DNA of 64,000 bases from Oricola sp. (GTDB lineage: Bacteria > Pseudomonadota > Alphaproteobacteria > Rhizobiales > Rhizobiaceae). Position 1 is the first letter of the stretch; every line of letters begins with the position of its first letter. Position numbers and translations under genes: made by a program. Below are positions 40,141-48,613 of the stretch, piece by piece. The DNA is taken from the NCBI RefSeq assembly GCF_022763245.1, contig NZ_JALEGV010000030.1, positions 1 through 64,000 on the forward strand, written 5' to 3'. The notes beneath the pieces are model-generated. The model was given only the letters and a program-made list of their open reading frames with translations, searched no databases and was not told where the DNA came from.

Positions 40141-41454
40141 TCAATTCATGAAACTTGGAAGGAACAGGGACAGCTGCGGGAAGGCGATCAGCAACGCCAC
40201 CACGACCAGGTCGCAGACCAGGAACCAGCCGACGCCACGGAAGATCGTGAACAGCGGGAAGTCCGGCCCGGCGACGCCCTTGACCACGAAGACGTTGAAG
40301 CCGAGCGGCGGGGTCAGCATCCCCATCTCGATGAACTTCACCACGAGGACGCCGTACCAGACCAGGTCGAAGCCGAGCGCCTTCAGGAGCGGGATGAACA
40401 CCGGCATGGTGATCAGCATGATGCCGATCGGGTCGAGGAACATGCCGAGGATGAGGTAGATCACGGTCATCGCGATCACGATCATCAGCGGATCGAGCGC
40501 CAGCGGGGCGACGAGATCCGTCAGCATGTTGGAGGCGCCCGAGAAGCTCAGCAGGCGGGTGAACATCAAGGCGCCGACGCCGACGAAGAAGATCTGCGCG
40601 GTCGTCGTCACGGCGTCACGCACCGCTTCCCACAGTTTTGCGAAGGTCATGCGACGCTGCACCACGGCGATCAGGAGCGCGAGGGCCGATCCGCCCGCGC
40701 CGGCTTCCGTCGGCGTGACGATGCCCGCATAGAGCCCGCCGATGACGCCCAGCACGAGGACGAAGAGCGGCCAGATCTCGGCCAGCGAACGCCAGCGCTC
40801 GCCCCACAGATCGTCGCCTTCATAATGGGTCGGCGGGGCGATCGACGGATTGAGCCGGCAGCGCATGATGATCATGATCGTGTAGGCGCCCGCGGTCATC
40901 AGGCCGGGGATGATGCCGGCGATGAGCAGATCGACGATCGAGGTCTCCGCGAAGATGCCGTAGAGCACCATCAGGATGGAGGGCGGGATGAGCGCGGCGA
41001 TCGTGCCGGCCGAAGCGACCACGCCGGTGGCGAGCCCCTTCTCGTAACCCGCCTTGCGCATCTCCGGGATGGCGAGCCGGCCCATGGCGGCGGCGGCCGC
41101 AACGGACGAGCCGCAGCCTGCGGCGAAGCCGGCGGAGGCGATGTTCGCCGCGACCGCGAGACCGCCGGGCAGCGCCAGCAGCCACACACGGGCCGCCTTG
41201 AAGAGCGCGCTGGCGATGCCCGAGACATAGACGATCGAGCCCATCAGCAGGAACATCGGGATCGCCGAGAGGTCCCAGTTGGCGGCGAAGTAATAGGGAA
41301 TCTCGCGCAGCTGACCGAGCGCGACATTGAAATTGCGCAGGTACCAGAACCCGCAGAAGCTGACGACGCCGAGCGCCACGCCGATCGGCGTGCGGATGGC
41401 GATGAGCGCCAGCACCGCGCCCAGGCAAACCAGGCTGAGTATCAATCCGTCCAT
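40141..41454 (-). CDS. TRAP transporter large permease (DctM type)
   Basis: Membrane subunit of a tripartite ATP-independent periplasmic transporter, 437 residues with about twelve helices. Family signature GFAAGCGSSVAAAAAMGRLAIPEMRKAGYEKGLATGVVASAGTIAALIPPS is present. It drives solute uptake with the Na+ or H+ gradient together with DctQ and DctP. It lies 10 nt after the small permease gene. Confidence 0.95.
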   Translation of the reverse strand: MDGLILSLVCLGAVLALIAIRTPIGVALGVVSFCGFWYLRNFNVALGQLREIPYYFAANWDLSAIPMFLLMGSIVYVSGIASALFKAARVWLLALPGGLAVAANIASAGFAAGCGSSVAAAAAMGRLAIPEMRKAGYEKGLATGVVASAGTIAALIPPSILMVLYGIFAETSIVDLLIAGIIPGLMTAGAYTIMIIMRCRLNPSIAPPTHYEGDDLWGERWRSLAEIWPLFVLVLGVIGGLYAGIVTPTEAGAGGSALALLIAVVQRRMTFAKLWEAVRDAVTTTAQIFFVGVGALMFTRLLSFSGASNMLTDLVAPLALDPLMIVIAMTVIYLILGMFLDPIGIMLITMPVFIPLLKALGFDLVWYGVLVVKFIEMGMLTPPLGFNVFVVKGVAGPDFPLFTIFRGVGWFLVCDLVVVALLIAFPQLSLFLPSFMN

Positions 41455-41464
41455 CGATCAGGCC

Positions 41465-41995
41465 TCACGCGTCCGGAATGCGGGAATGATGTTCTTCGTC
41501 CACGCCCTTGTGCAGGAGCAGACGAGCGACGCGCAGCGCCAGGCAGAGGAACAGGCTCGCGCCGGCGATCGGCAGCAGCCAGCGGCCGGGCCACACCATC
41601 ATGTAGCCGCCGGAGATTTCCAGAACCTCGCCCTGCGCGGTGCGCCGGCCGGCGGAAATCCAGCTCTGCCATGTGAAAACATACATGTAGGCCATGCCGA
41701 GAATGTTGGTGAAGATCAGCAGCACGTGACGCAGCCGCGGGCCCATGTAGTCGGTGAAGACGTCGGCCGTGATGTGGTCGTCATGCTTGCCTAGGAAGGC
41801 GATCGGGAGGAAGGCGGCGGCGATCATGTAATAGGCCGCGACCATCTGGTTGGTCTGTTTGAGTGGGGAGTGGAAGACCGTGCGGGCGAAGACATCCACG
41901 GTCACGTGGATCATCATCGCCAGCCCGGCGAGGATCGCGAGCGCCAAAAGCGCCCGCGACCACCATTCCAGAACACGATCGATCCGGTCGAGCAT
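41465..41995 (-). CDS. TRAP transporter small permease (DctQ type)
   Basis: Four-helix membrane subunit of 176 residues. The helix pattern (LLALAILAGLAMMIHVTVDVFARTVF at the N terminus and WLLPIAGASLFLCLALRVARLLL near the end) and the ADVF(T)DYM segment fit DctQ. It begins 4 nt after the binding-protein stop and is followed by DctM. Confidence 0.93.
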   Translation of the reverse strand: MLDRIDRVLEWWSRALLALAILAGLAMMIHVTVDVFARTVFHSPLKQTNQMVAAYYMIAAAFLPIAFLGKHDDHITADVFTDYMGPRLRHVLLIFTNILGMAYMYVFTWQSWISAGRRTAQGEVLEISGGYMMVWPGRWLLPIAGASLFLCLALRVARLLLHKGVDEEHHSRIPDA

Positions 41996-41999
41996 CTAT

Positions 42000-43121
42000 T
42001 TACAGGCTTTCCGGATCAACCTTGGAGTAGACCTCGTCCCAGAGCGCCTTCTCGAATGCTTCGACATCGGTGCCGATCTCGGCGGACAGACCGCGCCACT
42101 TCACGAGGGCTTCCTCGTAGGCATCGAGAAACACTTCCGGCTCCTCGACACCGAAGCCCTTGGCGAAGTCGGTGGCGATGTTGCGTTGTTCCGTGATGAA
42201 GTTGTCCATCAGGGACTGCCACTCTTCCGGGTTCTTCGGCTCGATCATCTTCACGCCGTTGTTGGCGATCTGGTCTTCGAGCGTTTCGCGCGTCTTGATG
42301 ATGAAGTTGTTGATCGTGTGCGCGGCGGAGAGATGCACGATGGCTTCCAGATGCGCGCTCTTCTGCTCGGTGGTGAAACCGTCCCAGACATCATGGTTGA
42401 TGATCATGCCGAGGATCGGCGCGGACACGCCGAGCGAGAAATCGGTGACGTTCTTGGCGAAATCGCCGTAGCCGAAGGTCTTCAGCCAGTCGCCGATGCC
42501 GGTGGTGCAATCGACGCCGCCGCGCTGCAGCAGCGACACGGTCTCGATCAGCGACACCTGGACGGTGTTGGCGCCGGCCATCTGCATGATGTTGAGCGGC
42601 GCGCCGGAGGCACGAACACGCAGGTTCTTCAACTGGTCGACCGTCTCGATCGGCTCGCGGCAGATCAGCAGGTAGGGGGCGGACGCGTAACCGCCGAGAC
42701 CGACCATGTTGAGCGCCTTCAGCTCCTTCACGCAGGAGGGGCAATGCAGCATCACCACCTCGTTGGCGGCGCCGGCTGCGGCGACGGGATCGTCACCCGG
42801 CACGGCGAGGCCGTAGAGCGTCGCGGTCGAGGGCAGCAGGTTCGGCACGTAGTTGGTCGCCGCGACACCGGCATCCATCAGCCCGTCCTGCACGGCGGCG
42901 AAGGTCTCGACGCCACCGGCCAGCTGACCGCCGGCGATGAGGTTCCACTTGACCTGGCCGTCCGTGGATTCCTCGATGCGCTTGAAGACTTCCGGCAGCG
43001 CGTGGGCGTTGATGTAGTCGGAGGCCGGAACCCACGAACCATAGGTGTATTCGGCAGCCGAAGCGACCGTGGTGGAAAGAGCCAGGGCCATGGCCGAGGC
43101 GATTGCAGGCAGTTTTCTCAT
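42000..43121 (-). CDS. TRAP transporter solute-binding protein (DctP type)
   Basis: Periplasmic receptor of 373 residues. Signal peptide MRKLPAIASAMALALSTTVASA with cleavage before AEYTYGSW. DctP features include RVRASGAPLNIMQMAGANTVQVSLIETVSLLQRGGVDCT, where the Arg normally binds the ligand carboxylate, so an organic acid is likely. An unusual cysteine pair occurs in HCPSCVKEL. It is the first gene of the operon, preceded by a 434-nt region rich in dyads. Confidence 0.94.
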   Translation of the reverse strand: MRKLPAIASAMALALSTTVASAAEYTYGSWVPASDYINAHALPEVFKRIEESTDGQVKWNLIAGGQLAGGVETFAAVQDGLMDAGVAATNYVPNLLPSTATLYGLAVPGDDPVAAAGAANEVVMLHCPSCVKELKALNMVGLGGYASAPYLLICREPIETVDQLKNLRVRASGAPLNIMQMAGANTVQVSLIETVSLLQRGGVDCTTGIGDWLKTFGYGDFAKNVTDFSLGVSAPILGMIINHDVWDGFTTEQKSAHLEAIVHLSAAHTINNFIIKTRETLEDQIANNGVKMIEPKNPEEWQSLMDNFITEQRNIATDFAKGFGVEEPEVFLDAYEEALVKWRGLSAEIGTDVEAFEKALWDEVYSKVDPESL

Positions 43122-43512
43122 CGTAAAAGTTCTCCTCCCTTGGATGAGCGCCCTCCCCGTGCTCAGCGCACGGTTCGAAACAGGTTAGCCAGCGTGCCGG
43201 GCGGCGATTGCCGTCCGATGCGCAAGGCCGATCGTCAAATGGTGAAAGCGGCAGGCCCTGTATACAGGTCGCAGGCGACACAAATGCGTGGCTTTCGCCC
43301 GCGCAATGTCGTCGTCTTGCTGAATACCGGCATGGTGATGCTTCCTCCCGCAAAGAAGCTAGTGAATCTCGCGTTGTCAGGGAATGACTGAAATCGCGGT
43401 AGCGCTTTTCGCAATTTGCGAAAAGCAACACTTTGAATCGCCTTCACGCGCAATTTGTATACATGCAACACGCGATCCGGACGCCGCTCTTTCGCGTCTG
43501 ACGCGTGAAGAC
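43122..43512. promoter_or_regulatory. Regulatory region of the TRAP/oxidoreductase operon
   Basis: No convincing gene in this stretch. It contains CTGTATACAG (43258-43267), a perfect dyad GCTTTTCGCA/TGCGAAAAGC with a 3-nt centre (43404-43426), and TGTATACA at 43456-43463. Two related units, GCAATTTG-N6-GCAACAC (43411-43431) and GCAATTTG-N7-GCAACAC (43450-43471), are spaced about 39 nt apart. These are candidate operators, possibly for an IclR- or GntR-type protein not encoded here, or for the LysR regulator. Confidence 0.5.
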
Positions 43513-43534
43513 GGAAGGCAGGAGCCTGCCTTCC
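43513..43534 (-). terminator. Stem-loop after the Rieske ferredoxin gene
   Basis: GGAAGGCAG (43513-43521) and CTGCCTTCC (43526-43534) form a perfect 9-bp stem with a GAGC loop, 21 nt beyond the Rieske ferredoxin stop in the minus direction. There is no T-run, but it is a strong hairpin between two minus-strand transcription units. Confidence 0.55.
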
Positions 43535-43555
43535 GAGGGCGGACGTGTCGTTGCG

Positions 43556-44011
43556 TCAGGCCTTCTCGGCCGCTTCCACACGCCTCGCAGCCTTGTCGGG
43601 GAACTCGACGACGACATAATCGCCATCGACCTCGACCGGCACGGTGTCGGCGACATAGGGGCCCTTCACCAGGTCCCCTCCGCTCACCGCCTCGACGGCG
43701 TAGGCGCGGGTGCGCGTCGATTTCGGATCGCTCCATGACTGACCGGTGCGCACGTCATATTCCCATCCGTGCCACGGGCATTTGAGCATTTCCGAATTGC
43801 GGCAAGGCCGGTAGTCGCCCGGCCCGTCGCTTTCGACCATGCCGCTCAGCCGGCCGCCGGACAGTTTCGCGCCACCATGCGGGCAGACGTCCATCAGGGC
43901 AAAGAACTCGTCGCCCAGGCGGATCAGGCAGAGTTCCCTGCCCGCGACTTCGACCCGGCGGATGCCCTTGTCAGGGAAGCCGGCCACTTCTGCAACAACG
44001 TGTCTGGTCAT
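43556..44011 (-). CDS. Rieske [2Fe-2S] ferredoxin-type protein
   Basis: Small Rieske protein of 151 residues. Cluster ligands are in VCPHGGAKLSG (C-x-H) and KCPWHGWEYD (C-x-x-H). The segment between them (SGMVESDGPGDYRPCRNSEML) is slightly longer than usual. It has no catalytic oxygenase domain, so it should carry electrons to an oxygenase such as the Rieske dioxygenase (56276-57631) or P450 (59249-60502). Its ATG overlaps the stop of the amidohydrolase upstream, making it part of a three-gene unit. Confidence 0.92.
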   Translation of the reverse strand: MTRHVVAEVAGFPDKGIRRVEVAGRELCLIRLGDEFFALMDVCPHGGAKLSGGRLSGMVESDGPGDYRPCRNSEMLKCPWHGWEYDVRTGQSWSDPKSTRTRAYAVEAVSGGDLVKGPYVADTVPVEVDGDYVVVEFPDKAARRVEAAEKA

Positions 44012-45105
44012 GCGTAACCGTAGAGTTTGCTGGCGTTGCCGCTCAGGACGGCGTCACGCTGATCGGGTTCGACCGGGAAGCGGAAGATGCGATAGGCGTC
44101 GTCATAGTCCCAGTGCGGATAGTCGGATGAATACATGAGCCGGTCCCAGCCGATCCAGTCGATCACATCGACGATGTCGCGGGGCCGCTTCGGCTCTTCC
44201 ATAGGCTGGGTCGCCCACCAGAAGTGCTCCTTCATGTATTCCGAAGGCTTGCGCTTGAGATGCGGCACTTCCTTGTGGAAGGTGTCGAAATGCTTGTCCA
44301 TGCGCCAGCCGAGCGCCGGCGCCCAGGAGAAGCCGCCCTCGATGATCGCGACCTTGAGCTTCGGAAAGGCTTCCAGAACGCCCTCGATGACGAGGCTCGT
44401 CACCAGCGCCTCGGCGCCGGGCACGAAGGTGTAGTGCTCCTGGAAATAGAAGCTCGGCCAGCCCGAACCGCTCGACGGCTTGCCGTTGGAGAAACCGACC
44501 GGATGCAGGCCGATCGGCAGGCCGGCTTCGGCGGCGGCGCGATAGATCGGCCAGTATTTGCGGGTGCCGAGCGTCTCGTTCGGCCGCGTCGACATGATGA
44601 TCTGCACGAAGCGCTTATCGCCGGCATATTTCTCGATCTCGGCGACGGCCGAATCGGGATTGTCCTGCGCCACCACGATGCCGCCGCGCAGGCGCGGTTC
44701 CGGCTCCAGCCATTCGGCGATCTGCCACTGGTTGACCGCGCTGGCCATCGCCGCGGCGAGGTCCGGATTGCGTTCCTCCATGCCGCCGCGCGACAGCGCG
44801 ATCAGGTTGCCGATCTCGATGCCGAGCGGATCGAGGTGCTGGTCACGCAGCATCTGCAGGTCGGATCCGGGCGGACCCACTTCGGGCTTGGAGTCCATGC
44901 GCATGCCGTTGGCGGTCATGCGCGGATAGGCGAGCTGGCCGACCAGCGCCTGGCGCGTATGCGTGCCGAAGGTCTGCATGTGCTCGATCCAGCGCTGCTC
45001 CATGAAGGGGAACATCGCCTCGGTGGATTTCTGCGCCGGGTGGATGTCGCAATCGATGATGCGCAGACGCGTCGCGGCGTCCGTTTCGACGATCGGCTGG
45101 TTCAT
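44008..45105 (-). CDS. Amidohydrolase family 2 (ACMSD/decarboxylase-like), distal copy
   Basis: TIM-barrel metalloenzyme of 365 residues in the group that includes ACMSD, gamma-resorcylate decarboxylase and related C-C cleaving enzymes or hydrolases. Metal-ligand motifs are D20-x-H22 (IDCDIHPAQ), His in PIGLHPVGF and Asp in LMYSSDYPHWDYDDA. It shares the layout of the preceding gene (EPRLRG..., DKRFVQ..., KYWPIY..., SGWPSF...), so the two arose by duplication. ATG 45105 overlaps that gene's TGA. It likely cleaves or decarboxylates a ring intermediate. Confidence 0.9.
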   Translation of the reverse strand: MNQPIVETDAATRLRIIDCDIHPAQKSTEAMFPFMEQRWIEHMQTFGTHTRQALVGQLAYPRMTANGMRMDSKPEVGPPGSDLQMLRDQHLDPLGIEIGNLIALSRGGMEERNPDLAAAMASAVNQWQIAEWLEPEPRLRGGIVVAQDNPDSAVAEIEKYAGDKRFVQIIMSTRPNETLGTRKYWPIYRAAAEAGLPIGLHPVGFSNGKPSSGSGWPSFYFQEHYTFVPGAEALVTSLVIEGVLEAFPKLKVAIIEGGFSWAPALGWRMDKHFDTFHKEVPHLKRKPSEYMKEHFWWATQPMEEPKRPRDIVDVIDWIGWDRLMYSSDYPHWDYDDAYRIFRFPVEPDQRDAVLSGNASKLYGYA

Positions 45106-46181
45106 GCCGTTTCCTCCAGGGTTTCGGCGGCGCGGCTTGCCATCGGATCGTCGGCAAGGCGCGGATAGGCCTTCAGGGCGTTGCCGGCCAGAATGCCCGG
45201 AATCGCGTCCTCGGGCAGGCCTTCCGGCAGTGCGTTGCCGCCATCGAATTGGCGATGCGGATAGTCCGTGGAATAGAGCAGCATGTCGGTGCCGCCGATA
45301 TGCTTGATGATCTGGCGCAGCTCGTCGGGTCCGGGCGGATCGCTCGGCTGCAGCGACATGAACACACGGCCCGCCATGATTTCCGACGGCTTGCGGTCGA
45401 GCCAAGGCACTTCCTGGCGAACGCCGCGCCACGTCTTGTCGTTGCGCCAGATCGTGGTCGGCAGCCAGGCGAAGCCGCTTTCAAGGAAGACCACCTTGAG
45501 ATCCGGGAACTTCTGGAACACGCCCTCGCCGATCAGCGCGGTCAGGATGTTCTCGAAGACCATGGACTGCATCACGTAATCTTCGAACTGGAACGACGGC
45601 CAGCCCGAAACGCTCGGCGGGATGCGATAAAGGCCGCCGGCATGGATGGCCATCGTCAGGCCGTGGCGCTCGCAGGCCTCGTAGATCGGCCAGTAATGGC
45701 GGTTGCCGTGATGGATTTCCTGCATCGCCAGCATGAGCACCTGCACGAAGCGCTTGTCGCCGGCCAGGCGCTCGATCTCGGCGACGGAGGCGGCCGGGTC
45801 TTCGCCCGAGACGAGGATGGAGCCGCGCAGGCGCGGCTCGGCGTCGAGCCAGGTCTTGGCGACGTAATCGTTGACGGCGCTCAGCAGCGCGGACCGCATG
45901 TCGGGATTGTGCAGGGCGACGACGCCGTGCAGCATCGATGCGACCGCGATCCCGGTGTCGAACTTGTCCAGCGCGGCGGAGACGTCCAGACCTTCGTAGG
46001 ACGGGTTGCGCGTCAGCGGCGAGTTCGCCGGATAGGACGTCAGCCTGAACGGCATCGACGGCAGTTCGCGATCCGCGACCTGGCTGCGCCAATGCTCGTT
46101 GAGGAACGGCAACAAGTCGCCGATGGCTGCCTGCGGCAGATGAAAATCCGCGTCGATGCGCAACTGGGTGCGTGACGGCAC
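45102..46181 (-). CDS. Amidohydrolase family 2 (ACMSD/decarboxylase-like), proximal copy
   Basis: Paralogue of the adjacent amidohydrolase, 359 residues. Metal-binding motifs are IDADFHLPQ (D-x-H), TMAIHAGGLY (His) and LLYSTDYPHRQFDGG (Asp). GTG 46181 is the start, with GGAGGAG about 6 nt upstream. It is the first gene of a three-gene minus-strand unit (amidohydrolase, amidohydrolase, Rieske ferredoxin), divergent from the IlvD/Edd gene. Tandem paralogues may be a heteromeric enzyme or act on two successive intermediates. Confidence 0.9.
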   Translation of the reverse strand: MPSRTQLRIDADFHLPQAAIGDLLPFLNEHWRSQVADRELPSMPFRLTSYPANSPLTRNPSYEGLDVSAALDKFDTGIAVASMLHGVVALHNPDMRSALLSAVNDYVAKTWLDAEPRLRGSILVSGEDPAASVAEIERLAGDKRFVQVLMLAMQEIHHGNRHYWPIYEACERHGLTMAIHAGGLYRIPPSVSGWPSFQFEDYVMQSMVFENILTALIGEGVFQKFPDLKVVFLESGFAWLPTTIWRNDKTWRGVRQEVPWLDRKPSEIMAGRVFMSLQPSDPPGPDELRQIIKHIGGTDMLLYSTDYPHRQFDGGNALPEGLPEDAIPGILAGNALKAYPRLADDPMASRAAETLEETA

Positions 46182-46389
46182 GATGGCTCCTCCCGATTAT
46201 TCTCGTGGTCACATATTTTATTTGGGGCGCCGTGTACGCGGAAGCATGTAATTTGCAAAAGCTGATGTCGCAAATCGTGCGCTTGCACGCGAGGCCCGCT
46301 TCGGGAATGTGTTACGACGACTGCCCCAAGGAAAACAACAGCTTGCACGGACAACCTGCGAAAGCCGCCAAGCCGGGAGGAGACGCCGC
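46182..46389. promoter_or_regulatory. Divergent promoter region, amidohydrolase unit and dehydratase unit
   Basis: 208 nt with an AT-rich block near 46195-46225 and an inverted repeat ATTTGC (46251-46256)-N13-GCAAAT (46270-46275). The stretch TAATTTGCAAAAGC (46249-46262) resembles CAATTTGCGAAAAGC in the dyad at 43404-43426, hinting at a shared regulator. Confidence 0.4.
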
Positions 46390-48093
46390 ATGGCCAGACA
46401 CTACAGATCGAACCTGACGCCGGGCACCGCGCTTTGGGCGGGACGGCGCGCGCATTGGCGGGCGCTCGGACTGTCGCTCGAGGACATCGAGAAACCGAAG
46501 ATCGCCGTCATCAACACCTCGTCGGAACTGGCGATCTGCTTCTCGCATCTCGACGGTGTCGCGGCGCAGGTGAAGGCGGCGATTCGCGCCGCCGGAGCCA
46601 TTCCCTTCGAGGTGCGCACGACCGCGCCGTCGGATTTCATGACCTCGGCGGGCCGTGGCGGGGCCTACATCCTGCCATCGCGCGACCTGATCGCCCACGA
46701 CATCGAGGCCCAAGTGGAAGGCGCTCAGCTTGACGGCATGGTCTGCCTTGCCTCCTGCGACAAGACCACGCCCGGCCAGCTGATGGCTGCGTGTCGCATG
46801 AACATTCCAACGATCGTCGTGATCTGCGGCTACCAGGCGAGCGGCGAATGGCGCGGCGAACATGTCGACATCGAGGAGGTCTTCCTCAAATCCTCCCACG
46901 TCCAAGCCGGCCGGATCACGGTCGAGGAACTGGGCGAGATGGCCGACAATTCGATCCGCTCGCCCGGCGTCTGCGCGGGCATGGGCACCGCGAACTCGAT
47001 GCATGTGGTCTGCGAAGCGCTCGGCATGTGCCTGCCCGGCTCCGCGCCCGTGCGGGCCGATTCCGAACGGATGCTGGAAAACGCCCGGGCGGCCGGAACG
47101 CGGATCGCCGAGATGGTCGAAGCCGACCTGAAGCCGCGCGACATCATCACGCCCGACGCCATTCGCAATGCGGTGCGCATGGTGCTGGCCGTCTCAGGCT
47201 CGATCAATTGCGTCAAGCATCTGCAGGGCATCGCGGTGGAAGCCGGGCTCGACGTCGACGTGATCGGCATGTTCCACGACATGGCGCATGAGATCCCGCT
47301 TCTGACCGACGTCCGGCCCTCCGGGCACACGCTGACCGAAGCCTTCGAGGCCGCCGGCGGAGCGCTTTCCGTGCTGAAACGGCTTGAAACGAAGCTCGAC
47401 ACCGCGCCGATCACCGTGACGGGCGAGACGATGGGCAAGATCGTCGGCGATGCGCCCGCCCCTGTCGGCGACGTGATCCGCCCGCTTGACGCGCCGCTGT
47501 CGCGCCGTCCGACCATCAACATGGTGCGCGGCACGCTTCTTCCAGGCGGCGGCATCGTCCGGCTCGGCGGTTCGGGCGAGCGCAAGATGAAGCACACGGG
47601 CCCCGCCCGCATCTACCACAGCCGCGACGAGGCGCTGGCCGGCATCAAGGCCGGCGAGGTCCAGCCCGGCGAGGTGCTCGTGTTGCGCGGTCTCGGCGTG
47701 CGGGGCGGACCGGGCATGGCGCTGACCTCGGCCGTGGTCTTCGCCCTCGACGGCGCCCGGCTGATCGAGGATGTCGCAGTGATCACCGAAGGCCAGGTGT
47801 CCGGGCTGGTCAACACCGGCCTGGTGGTCGGCGAGGCTTCGCCCGAAGCAGCAGCCGGCGGCCCGATGGCGGCCTTGCAGGATGGCGACGAGATCACGAT
47901 CGATGTCGAGGCCGGGCGGGTCGACCTGAACGTGGCGGCCGAGGAACTGGCCAAACGCGACGACAGCGCGGGGCGCTTCGGCGTCGAGATACCCGGCGGG
48001 TTGCTCGACGTTTATCGCCGGACGGTCGAACCGGTGCATATGGGCGCGGTGATGACGCGTCCGCCCCGGGCCGCGAACGAGACCGACCAATGA
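46390..48093 (+). CDS. IlvD/Edd family dehydratase
   Basis: Fe-S dehydratase of 567 residues, converting a 2,3-dihydroxy acid or sugar acid to the 2-keto acid. Three conserved Cys positions for the cluster are visible: INTSSELAICFSHLDG, LASCDKTTPGQL and GVCAGMGTANSMHVV. Family members include dihydroxyacid dehydratase and sugar-acid (arabonate, xylonate, gluconate) dehydratases; the context is catabolic, so biosynthetic IlvD is less likely. ATG 46390 has GGGAGGAG upstream. It overlaps the next gene by 4 nt. Confidence 0.9.
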   Translation: MARHYRSNLTPGTALWAGRRAHWRALGLSLEDIEKPKIAVINTSSELAICFSHLDGVAAQVKAAIRAAGAIPFEVRTTAPSDFMTSAGRGGAYILPSRDLIAHDIEAQVEGAQLDGMVCLASCDKTTPGQLMAACRMNIPTIVVICGYQASGEWRGEHVDIEEVFLKSSHVQAGRITVEELGEMADNSIRSPGVCAGMGTANSMHVVCEALGMCLPGSAPVRADSERMLENARAAGTRIAEMVEADLKPRDIITPDAIRNAVRMVLAVSGSINCVKHLQGIAVEAGLDVDVIGMFHDMAHEIPLLTDVRPSGHTLTEAFEAAGGALSVLKRLETKLDTAPITVTGETMGKIVGDAPAPVGDVIRPLDAPLSRRPTINMVRGTLLPGGGIVRLGGSGERKMKHTGPARIYHSRDEALAGIKAGEVQPGEVLVLRGLGVRGGPGMALTSAVVFALDGARLIEDVAVITEGQVSGLVNTGLVVGEASPEAAAGGPMAALQDGDEITIDVEAGRVDLNVAAEELAKRDDSAGRFGVEIPGGLLDVYRRTVEPVHMGAVMTRPPRAANETDQ

Positions 48094-48566
48094 CGGCGCC
48101 TGCCCGCGTGCGCGTGCCGGCGCTGCCGATCGAGGGCGGGTGCCAATGCGGCAAGCTGCGCTATCGCCTCACCAAGCCGCCGCTGACCTATTACGCCTGC
48201 CACTGCACGGTCTGCCAACGGCAGTCCGGCAGTGCGTTCGGCTCGTCGATGATGATGGAGGCCGACGGGGTGGACCTCGTCGGTCCGCACGAGACCTTCG
48301 GCCACAGGGGCGGGTCCGGACGGCCGATGGAATGCGCGTTCTGCCCGTCCTGCGGGGTGCGGGTCACGCACCAGATCGTCGGCAGCGACATCATGGTGAT
48401 CAAGCCGGGCACCCTCGACGACACGTCGTGGCTCGTTCCGGCCGGGCACATCTTCACCGCCACGCGCCAGCCCTGGGTCACGCTCGGCGCGGATGACGGC
48501 TTGCTCTATGAAGACGCGCCGGACATGCCCGCCTTGAAGGAACGCTGGCGGCAGATGACCGAATAG
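48090..48566 (+). CDS. GFA family (Mss4-fold) zinc protein
   Basis: 158-residue member of the glutathione-dependent formaldehyde-activating enzyme-like family. The zinc Cys motifs are GGCQCGKLRYRL, YYACHCTVCQRQSGSAFGS and CAFCPSCGVRV. Most GFA homologues are not true formaldehyde-GSH enzymes, so the reaction is open. Its start overlaps the dehydratase stop (ATGA) and the ammonia-lyase starts 47 nt later. If an aldehyde is released by the pathway, detoxification is a possible role. Confidence 0.88.
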   Translation: MTAPARVRVPALPIEGGCQCGKLRYRLTKPPLTYYACHCTVCQRQSGSAFGSSMMMEADGVDLVGPHETFGHRGGSGRPMECAFCPSCGVRVTHQIVGSDIMVIKPGTLDDTSWLVPAGHIFTATRQPWVTLGADDGLLYEDAPDMPALKERWRQMTE

Positions 48567-48613
48567 CGCACAAGGGTGCGCCACAGATTTCAGATTTCAA
48601 AGGGAGAGAATCG

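Noticed and set aside
46390-48093. Biosynthetic ilvD
   Set aside because: The Cys motifs fit IlvD/Edd generally, but the gene is coupled to GFA and ammonia-lyase genes in a catabolic region, so a specific ilvD name is not supported.
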